DNA of 64,000 bases, from positions 31,425,422 through 31,489,421 of the forward strand of contig CM059570.1 in NCBI GenBank assembly GCA_030386875.1, written 5' to 3'. The position numbers were made by a program, and so were the translations under genes. Source of the DNA: Morinoia aosen (taxonomy: Eukaryota; Arthropoda; Malacostraca; Amphipoda; Talitridae). The notes below the pieces were generated by a model. It was not told where the DNA came from. It did not search any database and saw only the letters and a program-made list of their open reading frames with translations. This document shows positions 10,421 through 20,617 of the stretch, piece by piece (positions within the stretch are counted from its first letter, which is position 1; each line of letters begins with the position of its first letter).

Positions 10421-10751
10421 TGTGCGCCCGCCGAGTATATAAATAGAATCGGCAAGAGACATCGCCGTTCACTAGCGGTGGCCTGCCGTAGAGGTAGCAC
10501 ATTAAAAGAGACGTCGCTCTTCAGTAGTGGAAGCGTGACCGTCGAGGAAGCACCTGTACAGATCACAGATGCGTTATAGAAGTAACATCACTCCGTATTA
10601 GCCGTTACCGTCCGATCTAACAGACTCTTTGCCACTACCGAAGCCTGTACCAATTTCTGAAGTACCAATAAAGGATAACTACGTTACTGCATCGTCACTC
10701 CCGAACCTCATTCGCGTTAGTTTCGACCTGTATACTGAAAAGGCCGGAACA
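10421..10751 (+). repeat. 3' LTR
   Basis: Identical by eye to the 5' LTR over 331 bases, with TATA-like box at 10436-10444 and AATAAA at 10667-10672. It is followed at once by the second copy of the target-site duplication. Confidence 0.95.
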
Positions 10752-11170
10752 CTAATTGACAAACCATCCGAGGTGTACAAGTAGATGAGCCATACGAGGC
10801 ATAATAATAGACAAACTAAACGAGGTGTACTAATAGACAAACTGTCAGAGATGTACAAGTAGATAGACCATACGAGGCATAATAATTGACAAAATATACG
10901 AGGCGTACTAATAGACAAACCATTCGTGGTGTGCTAGTAGTCTAACAAAAGTTCTATACTAGGAGTACTAATTGACAAACCATCCGAGGTGTACAAATAG
11001 ATAAGCCATACGAGGCATAATAATAATAGGCAAACTATACGAGGTGTACTAATAGACAAGCTATCAGAGGTGTACAAAATAGATAGACCATACGAGGTAT
11101 ATTAATAGACAAAATATACGAGGCGTACTAATAGACAAACCACACGTGGCTTGCCAATAGTCTATCTCTG
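10751..11170. repeat. 216-bp higher-order satellite, two units
   Basis: Two units start with the same bases at 10751 and 10967 (period 216). Each is built from related subunits of about 30 bp, such as ACGAGGCGTACTAATAGACA, with diverged flanks. The left neighbour of the LTR element (about 790-830) matches the end of a unit (10934-10970), so the array originally ran through the insertion point. Confidence 0.85.
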
Positions 11171-11339
11171 TCAAGGGTAGTTGAATGAGAAATGAAAAAT
11201 ATGCCCTAAAAATATGCAAAGCCCTATCACCACCAAAAACATATTTCGTATCTTCTCGATATTTACCACATCATGCGGACATGGGTACATGGGATAAAAT
11301 AGAGATACAGTGTAAGCCGGTTACCACTCAACACTGAAA

Positions 11340-11440
11340 TAAGAAAGAAAGAAAAAACTTTATTTCCAATAGAGATTGTACAATATTACAATCATTGGTT
11401 TTTAAATATCTTAAAATTAATACACTTAGATGATACACAC
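11340..11440 (-). terminator. Proposed 3' end of LINE-A
   Basis: On the minus strand the sequence TTGGAAATAAAG (11358-11369) precedes a run of TTTC repeats (11339-11356). Many LINEs end in a polyadenylation-like signal followed by a simple repeat. The link to the coding region 2 kb away is inferred from orientation and the lack of another element. Confidence 0.5.
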
Positions 11441-11739
11441 ACACGAGTATTGAAAAACTCGTGTCACTAGTCGAAAATAAATGATTGAGGGCAATGTACT
11501 CCTAATCTTGCTTAATCTACATTTGACAATACATGTAATGATAATTATAAGAGATAACGCAAATTCATGGACGATGCATTTTCATTGTGGGGTGAAAACA
11601 CTTTTGACAGTTTACATGTACATGACATAAAACTTCGCAATTATTGATGCCAGGAAATAATATATGAATCGCTTGTTTCGGCAAATGTTCAAAAGTGTCA
11701 TTTTAAGGAAGCATGAATAAAAAATATAAATACAAATCC

Positions 11740-11791
11740 ATATACATATATATACGTACATATATATATACATACATACACACACACATAC

Positions 11792-11828
<37 letters not shown>
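11740..11828. repeat. (TA)n and (TACA)n microsatellite
   Basis: An almost pure TA run at about 11790-11828, preceded by TACATA/CACA repeats. Similar CA/TA-rich runs recur at 12360-12540, 12980-13000 and 13090-13160. Confidence 0.9.
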
Positions 11829-11831
<3 letters not shown>

Positions 11832-12375
11832 GCATAAGCATGAGGACCAAGAAGATTATAAGTTATGTATTTCTAATTCAACAATTTTAACATAACGGTC
11901 GTTAGTTAATAAGCATTTCATTTAAATATAAATGGATGATTGTGCAACAAATGTATAGTTTGTACATGAATGCTTTACAATAATAAAGAGATGACGAGTT
12001 AGGTAATGTTACAAGTTGAGAGTGAACAGAAAATGATCATTATCTCTAGTAAAATGCTAGTTGTCAGTTTAGTACACACATATGTGCACACATACATGTA
12101 AATATGTACACATAAGCATGAGGACCAAGAAGATTATTAGTTTTGTATTGCTGATTCAACAATTTTAACATACCGGTCATTAGTTAATAAGCATTTTATT
12201 TAAATATAAATGGATGATCGCAGAACAAATGTATAGTTTGTACATGAATGCTTTACAATAATAAAGAGATGACGAGTTAGGTAATGTTACAAGTTAAGAG
12301 TGCACAGAAAAAAGACCATTTTCTCTAGTAAAATGCTAGTTGTCAGTTTAGTACACACATATGTGCACGTATACA
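11829..12375. repeat. 278-bp tandem duplication in the LINE-A 3' region
   Basis: 11843 onward and 12121 onward are the same sequence (period 278) with scattered substitutions and one-base indels, including the CA/TA-rich spacer. Each copy contains a GGATGAT...TTTACAATAATAAAGAG segment, a shortened form of which reappears near 12860-12920. Confidence 0.85.
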
Positions 12376-12740
12376 TGTAGATATATACACATACGCATGC
12401 ACAAACATACCCACGCACATACTTACACCAAACTCGTAAGCATACACAAATGCATTTCTATGCATTGAGGCAATACATACGCATTCTACAGAGTGTCATA
12501 CGCGTAGCGTGCACACGTATACATATATACAAGTAAGCATGTGCGCAAATATCAGCATAAACTAGCCATTATAAACCAGAATTCCAATCGAGGGAAACAG
12601 AGGAAATATTTTTTATTATAGCATGAATTTTATAAAATTTCGTACTAAAAATAGTGGCACAAGACAGTCTACTCAAGTCAGAAACATGAAAACGATTGTA
12701 GGACGTGAATAAGAAAGAAAACATTAATGTCCTATAAAGG

Positions 12741-12990
12741 TTTCATATTAGAAAACAAATCACATTATCTTTGAAATATGGCGCAAATTGTCGGCAATTC
12801 ATAAACAAACATAGGTATCACATTATTATAAGCAGAATAAGCATATTACTGCAGTATAAATGGATGATCACACAACGAATTTTTTTTTATTTTTTTTTTA
12901 CATGGATGCTTTACAATTTCATATTAGAAAAAAAAAACACATTATCTTTGTAATATGGTGCAGAATGTCTGCAATTGATAAACACACACA
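12741..12990. repeat. 176-bp partial duplication
   Basis: TTTCATATTAGAAAA followed by about 60 similar bases occurs at 12741 and 12917 (period 176). The spacer contains the degenerate third copy of the neighbouring repeat. No gene is seen in 11440-13338. Confidence 0.75.
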
Positions 12991-13338
12991 CACATATAGG
13001 TACCATGACGGTCTAGTTTGATGCTTGCACAGAAACGGAGAGGAATGACATAAAATGCAACCTTCGACTGGTTTATCTACTCTAGTGCACACAGGTGTAC
13101 GTGCACATATACACACCCATATGTGCACATACACCTATATACGTACACACATATACAAGTAAGCATGTTTGCAAATTACAACGTATAGGCGGTCAAATCA
13201 TAATGCCTACGCATACTTCCAAACTGTTGTGTGATGTCTTGAATTATAAAACAATGAGCGAGGGAGATTGTTCAGCAATGGAGCTACCAGGCAAATGAGA
13301 TTCGTCAGTACTCATTCAGTATGTTCTGTAACTAAAAA

Positions 13339-16300
13339 TTATTGAGACACAAGATGACGAGTTATTTTGGCTCTAAATTCTCTCCACAGTAAGGCGCCTG
13401 ATATGGACAGAGCCTTCTGCCCTAAGTGAGATGAACGATAGTTGACTAAGACATTATTGTTTCTGTTCGGTTTTTGATTGGTTACAGTGGGTGGATGGAA
13501 ACGCACTATCTTCGCATTGCTCTGAGGAAGATATAACGAGGAGAATACGTATTGGGCCTTCTGCAAGAGGAGCCTTTCTTGGATAGGAATCCAGCCGAGT
13601 TTATTGAGGAGAGGGGTTACGTGATCATTTCTTTTGAAATTACCGTTGCATACCACCTTGGCTGCAAAATTCATGCATTTTTGTAAGTCCCTTTGAAGGT
13701 ATTGAGGTAAGTCTCCCTATACTAGGCTGCAGTAGTCAATGCGCGATAACACAAGGGATTGAATAGCTAATAATCTGGATTTTTCGTCTAGCATACTTTT
13801 TATACGATGAAAAAACATTAAAGTTCCGTAGATTTTGTTGCAAGTAGTCTCAACGTGAGATTTGAAGGACATATTTCTATCGAACCAGATACCTAGATTT
13901 TTAACTTTTTCTGATGCATTAATTTTATCATTTCCAACTGCAAGAGTAAGATCTGAAGTTTCTTTAATTGCATCTTTGGATCCAAAAATAATGCATTGTG
14001 TTTTATTAGCATTTAATTTGAGACCATTTCGGTCGTACCATGATTTCAGGCTAGTCAATAAAGTTTCGGCTTTAATTTGCGTCTGTGGTATTTCCGATAC
14101 TGAACTTGTTATTGCAATTTGAACATCATCTGCATACATTGAGATCCGTGTGTTAGAAGGCATTGGAGGGAAATCATTAATGAAAATAGAAAAGAGTAGC
14201 GGACCAAGAATGGATCCTTGGGGAACACCAAAATTGTTTTGAATCAATGGGGACAATTTGTTTCTATGCGGACTGCATGAGATCGATTTGACAAGTAACT
14301 TTCAAACCATTGCGTGTCTATTCCCAAGTTCAGTATTTTACGTAGAAGTCTTTCATGTTCGATACTATCGAACGCCTTAGAGAGATCAAGTAGCAGCAAG
14401 AGTGTTACATTCTTTTGATCGATGTCACTGTATATTTTTTCAGATATATTGAGCAGAGCGTCTTGGGTGCTAGTATTTCTTCTATAGGCATATTGATTTT
14501 GGTGGAGTAGATTTGACTCGTCCAGGTGAAATGACAGTTGATTTGTCACCACTTTCTCCAATAGTTTGGACATGACAGGCAAAAGACTGATGGGCCTGTA
14601 GTTTGATGCTGTATTTAGGTCACCACTTTTGTGCAACGGTCTAATAATGGAGTGTTTCCATTGGTTTGGAAACGTGTTGGTTTCTATTGATGTATTAATT
14701 ATTATCAGACGAATCCATGGTGCTGTAACAGGGAAACTGTCTTTGATATATTGAAGACTGATACCATCATGTCCAACCGCCTTTGTATTTTTTAGTGGGT
14801 ATAAGATGTTTTGTAACTCCGGTAAATCGACAGGGCGTGGTCTCCACTTGACATCAGTCCTCGAGGGTGCAGTGGGGCATGAATTTTCAATTGTCGTTTC
14901 ATCTGGATTGGTACACACCTCACTGAAAACTTGAGCCCCTACTTTTGAAAAGAATGTGTTGAAATCCGTGGCTGTTGCCAAGGGATTTTCAAAATTACTT
15001 ATGCGATCTAAATTTTTATATGGGGCTACCTCACTAATGATTTCCCAAGTTCGCTTCGGGTTATTTTTAGCCGTTATCAGTGCCTGGTGGAAGTGAGTTT
15101 GTTTCGCTTCAGTGATTTTCTTTCGAAGAATTTTTTCATGTTCTTTATATCTCTTGTATAAGGTACTGTTTGATCTATTGTTTTTGTATTCTCGCAAGTT
15201 AGCTTTCTTTATTCTGCTCATCTCTTTAACTTCGTCAGTAATCCAAACAGTCCGTTTCGGCTTGGTTTTTTTGGTGACGTAAGGTGCACATTTGTCGAGA
15301 GCTGTTGTGAAGTTCTCGTTGAAGATTGACACTTGTATGTCAACATCGTCAGATTGCATCATTTTCTGGAATTCGTTCGACCTATCGAGTAGTTTTTCTT
15401 GAAATAGTTCTGCTGAATAGTGCCTTTTCGAGCGATAGGTCATTAAGCGGTATTTTTGTCTTTCCTTTGCAATATTAATTTCACATTTTATAGAGTGGTG
15501 ATCGGAAATAGAAGGTGATATTACTGTACTAAGTATTGCGGTGGGATTATTTGTGATTGCTAGATCGAGGAGAGTTGCAGAGACTTTAGTGATGCGAGTC
15601 GGTTCTTTGACCATTTGTGATAGGCTTAGTTTATACAATAGTTTGCTTAGCTGATTGTTTTTGTCCGTTAGGTCAACATTGAAATCTCCGAAAGCAAAGA
15701 ATGATTTTTTTGCCTGAAGGATTTCTTTGAAGGTTTCCTCAATGAAATCTAGTGTTAGATTTAGGGGAGACGATGGGTGCCGGTAAAGGCTGCCAATGAT
15801 TATTGATTTGTATTTATTTGCACTTCTAACCAAACCATTTCAATGCCTTCGCAAACTTCATTCGCTAGTAGTGAAGATGTTGAGAACATTTCTTTCACAA
15901 AAATACAAGATCCACTACCTCGGCTGGTTTTAGTGCCATCGTAGCGGTACAACACGTAATCAGGAATGTTCAAAAATGAACTTTGGGTTCGTGAATCAAA
16001 CCATGTCTCTGAGACAAACAAAATGTCAATTTTTTCAGTGACCAGCATTACTCTGATTTCATCCAATTTACCATTTAGGCTTCGAGCATTTACATGCTTG
16101 ATTTTGATTTTACCTATATTAGCACTCTTTTTAAAGGTAGCGAAGTTACTATCTCGATGTGATCGTTCAGGGGATTTATCTATTTTGTCTAAGTTGCCCA
16201 GGGTGTTTGGCCCAGCATTTGCTATGTAAGAAAGTCTACTATTTGGCTGGGCAGCGGCACTCTGTCAAGATGAGGTAACCCCGGTCTGATTTTTGCCTTG

Positions 16301-16780
16301 TGTGACAAGAGCACTGTAGTGATCGTTTTTACGATGGAGCAGTAGTGGGGGGTTATTATTTGATAACTCTGAAATGGGAACGACTGATATTTTAGAAACA
16401 CAATGATGCTGTTCATCCAGGACGAGAAGTTTTTGGCCTGTCACATTTGAAATGATTAGTGGTATAAGGTCTACAGCAGCTTGGTCAAAATGTTTTTCAT
16501 CAATGTAATTATCTATGAGGTTTTGCATGTCTCCACTGTTCTTGGCGACAAACTTAGCGTATGTGCTGTTGTTTGCTTTACTCTCTGTTTTGATTGCAGC
16601 CTTTAGGGAATTGTAATTCCATTTTGATGCTGGTTGTTTTGTAAGTAGATGAGCTACTGCGTGGAGGAGGCAGTGTCCATCGGCTTTGGTGGGAATCAGT
16701 TTTATGTTCCATGATCGTTTCAATTCATCCATTGTGGAATTCATGCGTTCATAAATGGGGCTGGAGACTTTTTTTCGCAC
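13339..16780 (-). pseudogene. LINE-A ORF2: OTU - AP endonuclease - reverse transcriptase
   Basis: Reading from 16780 down. The first 171 codons form an OTU-like domain (own entry), closed by TGA at 16265-16267. The same frame continues into the endonuclease (NARSL, ISETW-like VSETW, then GDFNVDL and SDHHS). Breaks: a one-base shift near 15820, a one-base shift near 14250 and an in-frame TAG at 13717-13719. RT blocks are visible in order: YRPISLL, LLLDLSKAFDS, GVPQGSILGPLL, MYADDVQIA. The tail runs to 13339. The enzyme would nick target DNA and prime reverse transcription there. Whether the OTU part belongs to ORF2 or ends ORF1 is open; frame continuity favours ORF2. Confidence 0.85.
16265..16780 (-). 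CDS. OTU-type cysteine protease domain within LINE-A
   Basis: 171 codons; the first codon at 16780 is GTG, so the true start is probably upstream or by frameshift. The OTU signature is clear: KADGHCLLHAVAH with D34 and C37, and DHYSAL with H154 near the end, about 117 residues later. This is the usual Asp-x-x-Cys ... His layout of OTU deubiquitinases. The family cleaves ubiquitin or ubiquitin-like conjugates; a role in the element, such as stabilising its own proteins, is inference. It overlaps the end of ORF1 by 32 bases in another frame, and a run of seven A (minus strand, near 16770) sits in the overlap. Confidence 0.75.
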   Translation of the reverse strand: MRKKVSSPIYERMNSTMDELKRSWNIKLIPTKADGHCLLHAVAHLLTKQPASKWNYNSLKAAIKTESKANNSTYAKFVAKNSGDMQNLIDNYIDEKHFDQAAVDLIPLIISNVTGQKLLVLDEQHHCVSKISVVPISELSNNNPPLLLHRKNDHYSALVTQGKNQTGVTSS

Positions 16781-18245
16781 TTTTTACATCATTAAGAGGT
16801 TCTGAGAGGTGCGGGGAATTTACGTTTTTCCGGCTCTGAATTCCCGCTCTGTGGTGATTTCTTGTATGGGGATTTGCAGAGAACTGAGAAATGCTCGTGT
16901 CAATCATATTTTTCTGGTGATGATTGTGCATACCGTTGGGTAGTGGATTTTCCATCGATTGTCGACTGCAATTTTGCAGCGATTTCTCTCTTCCTGTTGA
17001 TTTCACTGCTTCCGAGTATGTGATTGGATGTTGATTTATACTCGTGTCTAAGAGGGGCTGTTCATCCTCTTCATTAGCATTGGATAGCAATGAAAACCTA
17101 TTTTTTGTAGGCACTCCGCAATTGTTTGTGGCGGATGCTGGAGAGGGCTTGTTATATGAGGGCAAACATCGGGAGGAGAGGGGAGGAGAGGGTTTGTTAT
17201 ACGAAGGCAAACATCGGTTTATGCTGCTGGAGGTTTCACGTGGATAGGCGGTCAACTTAGAACAATCATTCAACTCATTTTGCTGTTTTGCATGATCATT
17301 AGAGTATTCAATTTCTTCATTCAGATCATGGGAGTTTCTGACACAGGAGATAAAATGTGAAGTTAGTCTCGAAGGTGATTTTAGAGCAATTTGTTGAAGA
17401 AAATGATGCGTGTCTTCTCGCGTAACGGGCCAAGTGCGGACATTGTTGTAAGCTTCATTGACAGGACCGGTTTTTACATTTGCTCGCAGCGGAATCAGTT
17501 TAAGACCAATTTTTCTGCACAGGCTCGATGCCATGTACAATTGCTGCCCACTGCAGGAACTCACCACATAAATATGAGAAAAAAGATTCTTTGTCATGAT
17601 CAGATTTTTTAACTTTGTGAGATTTTGGGACGAGAGGCTCAAACCTTTGAAACTAATTATATAGTTCCTGAAAGGAGGTGCGCGTTCAATCTCATCATAG
17701 AGATCATTTAGACGTTCCGAAGTTATGGTCTGAATCCTGCATGCGCTATCAATGTCATCTCTGTTGATTTTTGTGAGACTATTGTCTCCAACGAGAAAAG
17801 TGTCTAGAGGGGATTGCGCATAATGATGGTTACTTGCAGCTACCACCGGCGTAAAATCATGAGCGCTGATACAATAATTTAAAGGAAAAAGCTGTTCTTT
17901 AATCATTTGAATATTTGATACAGTGGAAAAAATCGACGCTGGGCTTGGGGGACAATTTTGTCTCAAAGCTTTATTGAGAAATGCAGCTGTAAGAGACAGC
18001 ATGTTATTTATTTCGTGAATAGTTTGGGAACTGTTCATTTGGAGAGGATGTAAGTACCCATCAAAAGCGATAGCAGGTCTGTTTGTGTTGTTCTCCACTG
18101 AAAATCTTAAGTTATCCTCGCAGTTTACGCTCTGAGGTACTTTACTGCCAGTGTCAGCTGCCGCGCATGCATTTTCAAACCTAACTCCACCGCCTGAAAG
18201 GCCTACACACAATTGATCATTAAAATTATAATTAAAATTACCCAT
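16749..18245 (-). CDS. LINE-A ORF1 (498 residues), possible SGNH-like region
   Basis: Starts at ATG 18245 and ends at TGA 16749-16751. The middle has a pattern that may be a divergent SGNH/GDSL esterase fold, as seen in ORF1 of CR1-like LINEs: LVGDNSL (in place of GDSL) and about 130 residues later REDTHHFL (the Asp-x-x-His block). The GxND block is not evident, so catalysis is doubtful. The C-terminal third is Ser/Pro/Asn-rich and disordered-looking and includes a direct repeat, CLPSYNKPSP, twice (about 17140-17215). No zinc knuckle was seen. ORF1 proteins bind RNA and act as chaperones. The assignment as ORF1 rests mainly on position. Confidence 0.65.
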   Translation of the reverse strand: MGNFNYNFNDQLCVGLSGGGVRFENACAAADTGSKVPQSVNCEDNLRFSVENNTNRPAIAFDGYLHPLQMNSSQTIHEINNMLSLTAAFLNKALRQNCPPSPASIFSTVSNIQMIKEQLFPLNYCISAHDFTPVVAASNHHYAQSPLDTFLVGDNSLTKINRDDIDSACRIQTITSERLNDLYDEIERAPPFRNYIISFKGLSLSSQNLTKLKNLIMTKNLFSHIYVVSSCSGQQLYMASSLCRKIGLKLIPLRANVKTGPVNEAYNNVRTWPVTREDTHHFLQQIALKSPSRLTSHFISCVRNSHDLNEEIEYSNDHAKQQNELNDCSKLTAYPRETSSSINRCLPSYNKPSPPLSSRCLPSYNKPSPASATNNCGVPTKNRFSLLSNANEEDEQPLLDTSINQHPITYSEAVKSTGREKSLQNCSRQSMENPLPNGMHNHHQKNMIDTSISQFSANPHTRNHHRAGIQSRKNVNSPHLSEPLNDVKSAKKSLQPHL

Positions 18246-18246
18246 T

Positions 18247-18606
18247 TTAGTCTGAATGGTTCCTCACATCGAAAATTTTATCGCGTTCCAACGTTGATGT
18301 CGGTGTCGTCGTCGTTGGTGAACAATTTTGAGCTTTCTCAGTGACGCAGGACAGGGGAGATGCCGACATGACGCAATCGTTGGGACGAGACGGAGGAGCT
18401 AGCGGTGGTGCTGTGGCAGCTGGCGCCAGTGATGAGGTACAAGCAGCGCTTGGCAGATTTTCGTCAAAGACGGGCGACTCTGCTGCTCGATTCTCTGTCG
18501 GGCACCTCTCCGTCAATTCTCTCTCGGTCGGCACTGGTGATGTTTTGAGAGTTGCGGTGCTTTCGTCGACGTCATACCGTTTCTCTGTCGGAGTTTTTGT
18601 AGTCAT
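18247..18606 (-). CDS. Pro/Ser/Thr-rich small ORF upstream of ORF1
   Basis: 119 codons from ATG 18606, low complexity (Pro, Ser, Thr, Ala), no domain. Its TAA at 18247-18249 is separated from the ORF1 ATG by one base (TAAAATG). It could be the N-terminal part of ORF1 split by a frameshift, or a separate frame with termination-reinitiation. Confidence 0.45.
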   Translation of the reverse strand: MTTKTPTEKRYDVDESTATLKTSPVPTERELTERCPTENRAAESPVFDENLPSAACTSSLAPAATAPPLAPPSRPNDCVMSASPLSCVTEKAQNCSPTTTTPTSTLERDKIFDVRNHSD

Positions 18607-18640
18607 TGTGAGCGGCTTAGGCTTTTGAACGAGCGATTTT

Positions 18641-20600
18641 ACACGCGAGAATTTTGGTGGTTTTTGCTTTCGTTTTCTGAACGGTTCAGATATATTCCGC
18701 TTTTTGGGGTTTGAGTTTTCATGCGGCGCTGTTGTGGGATGTTATTTCCCCAGATAAAGCTGCTTTCCGAGTAGCTGAGCGAGTTTCGTAATGAGACATT
18801 GTGAAGTTGTATTGGATGAGTGAATAAAGGTGAAGATAATTCAAAATTTTGTTCATTGTGTAGCTGTTACGGAGTGAGTAACGATCGTCTTGGGTAGAAG
18901 GGTAATAGTTTACACATGAGTGAGGGCTAGCTTCTCATTTAGAATTTGAAACACTCGAAAATATTACCATAAAAACATCACCTAAAAAACTTCACCAAAA
19001 ACATAAGAAAATAGAGTTGCCCTTAAATGCTGGAGAAAGGAGGCGAGGAACTGGGAGAGCGTTGGTCGGCCGTGAAATAATGACGACAATGACGTACGTT
19101 CAGACTTATGCAGGTTGACACATTTTACTCATTCAGTTTCTCAACGTTTCATAATAGTAATCCCTCTTTCACTTTTTATGTCATTGTTCACCAAAGTTAA
19201 CTGGTGGGTCACAATTTCACCAAAAGAAAGTTAATTTTATTTATTCAGAGGAGGTTGAAAATTGGGTGATTAACTTTTGATAAGAAAGATAGCCATCATT
19301 GAAATATTTGCGAATGAGGGATTGCATTGCTTGTTCACATTTGAAAACGAAAGTGACCGCCTTTTAATGCCAGACGAAGAAAAGCCGCCCGTAAGACAGA
19401 GGGGGAGGGGTAGAGGAAAAGAGAAGGTTTAGTAGACAGAGACGGGGGGGCGTTGAGCAGGATGCGTGCGGTGATCCAGCTTGGCGTTTCTCGCTCGTCT
19501 GCTTGTGAAGAAATCAATACAATTTTTTTTCCGTGTAAAGATTGCTATGGTGAGCTATCCAAAAGACGTCATATTGCTGAAAATTCGCCTTACGTTGTGG
19601 AATTATGTTCTAGCAGTGAACACAGATTTAAGTTAGCCACTATTACAGCGTGGCAATTCTTACAAGGAAAGGGCAGGCTGGGGGGAGGAAGGGGTGCGGG
19701 CGCAGACTTGGCGTGGCTGAGCCCTCATAGAGCTCTATTGTTTCAGGGTTTCACATTTTATTCACTCATTTTGCAACCTTCAACCTTTACAGAAAATATT
19801 TTCTCTAAATCACTTTTTCCGTCACTGTTTCACCAAAAGTTCTCAATAAAAGGACAGAGTTACTTACTGGTAAAGTAATTTGAACAGAATTTTGAGGATT
19901 AAGGGTCAAAATTGAGCGTCATAGACACTCAACATAGTTTTTTTTGTTGCAATAACTGATAAAATAACAAAAAAAAATTATCACTGTGTTTTATGTTTGT
20001 CTTCACAAAATTCAAATTTGCTAGAGCATCGGACCTTTTTTGTTTTCATGCTGGTATTTGTGGTACGTTTGTTCTATATGCGGAAGAGGGAGGAGCAGGT
20101 GTTGCGGTTGACCAGGGAGGGAGCCTACACCGAGGGTCGAGGGTCGCTACACAGACTTCGAGTGGAGACAAAGTTTACAGAAAGCACCAGTCTGTTTTTG
20201 CACGATTAAATTGGTCACAAATGATTGTACTTGATTACTGTTTCTCACTTTTGCGATTCAATGAGGTAGAAAGCACATTCACAGATACTCAGTTCGAGTT
20301 TGGGGTTTTGGGAAAGTTTCGTTCCCTTACATTTTGAAATGTTTGACGCCGCGTTTACGCGGAGCATCAGTTCACCTCCGCACACGCACCGCACCGCCGA
20401 AAATACGCACACGCACCGCACCGCACACGCACCAAGATAACATCACAAAGCCATTCAACTTGTTTGTTAGTGAACCTTGTTTAAACGATGGCCATGTTTT
20501 TAAAAGCACAAATTTCAAAATGTTGGAGTCAGTTTCGAATTCATCTGATATCCGCATTTTAGAGTGGATTAATTTGATTCACATTTGAAAACTGTCTGTA
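18641..20600. other. No gene seen; G-rich patches between two LINEs
   Basis: Contains several G-rich tracts (about 19390-19450, 19675-19700, 20075-20110) and an alternating GCACCGCAC stretch near 20380-20430. A frame at 19453-19878 has a CKDCYGEL-like pair of cysteines but nothing further to support a gene. Confidence 0.5.
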
Positions 20601-20617
20601 AGCTATAGCAAAGGATT

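Larger units (their letters stand above)
831..10751 (+). mobile_element. Ty3/gypsy-type LTR retrotransposon, full length
   Basis: A 9.9-kb element with 331-bp LTRs that I read as identical, a 1.8-kb leader, gag with a CCHC knuckle, a -1 frame pol (protease, reverse transcriptase, RNase H, integrase), a 1.6-kb 3' region without a recognisable envelope gene, a polypurine tract and a short target-site duplication. The domain order with integrase after RNase H is that of Ty3/gypsy (Metaviridae). Identical LTRs mean a recent insertion. Gag carries one in-frame stop, so this copy is probably not fully competent unless the stop is read through. The target is a local 216-bp satellite. Confidence 0.95.
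11340..18640 (-). mobile_element. LINE-A: APE-type non-LTR retrotransposon with OTU domain
   Basis: Read on the minus strand the order is: Pro/Ser/Thr-rich frame, ORF1, OTU protease, AP endonuclease, reverse transcriptase, long 3' region. The RT and endonuclease motifs (YRPISLL, VPQGSILGPLL, YADD, SDHHS) are those of the CR1/L2/Jockey group; I do not assign a clade. The proposed 3' end is at about 11340, where the minus strand reads an AATAAAG signal (11358-11364) followed by a TTTC-rich tail, which is typical of such elements. The 5' boundary near 18640 is uncertain. At least four breaks in ORF2 make the copy defective. Confidence 0.75.

Noticed and set aside
11713-11895. A 60-codon frame rich in Tyr/Ile
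   Set aside because: It is the translation of a TA/CA microsatellite.
13095-13298. A frame with repeated His-Thr-Tyr residues
   Set aside because: Microsatellite translation (CACATA repeats) without other support.
19453-19878. A 141-codon plus-strand frame with CKDCYGEL and a Gly-rich stretch, considered as a zinc-finger ORF1 for LINE-B
   Set aside because: Only two cysteines fit a finger, the rest is low complexity, and no continuity with the LINE-B ORF1 tail at 20618 was found.
18900-20340. Three possible diverged tandem copies between the LINEs
   Set aside because: The similarity rests mostly on G-rich and T-rich patches; no register could be kept for more than a few tens of bases by eye.
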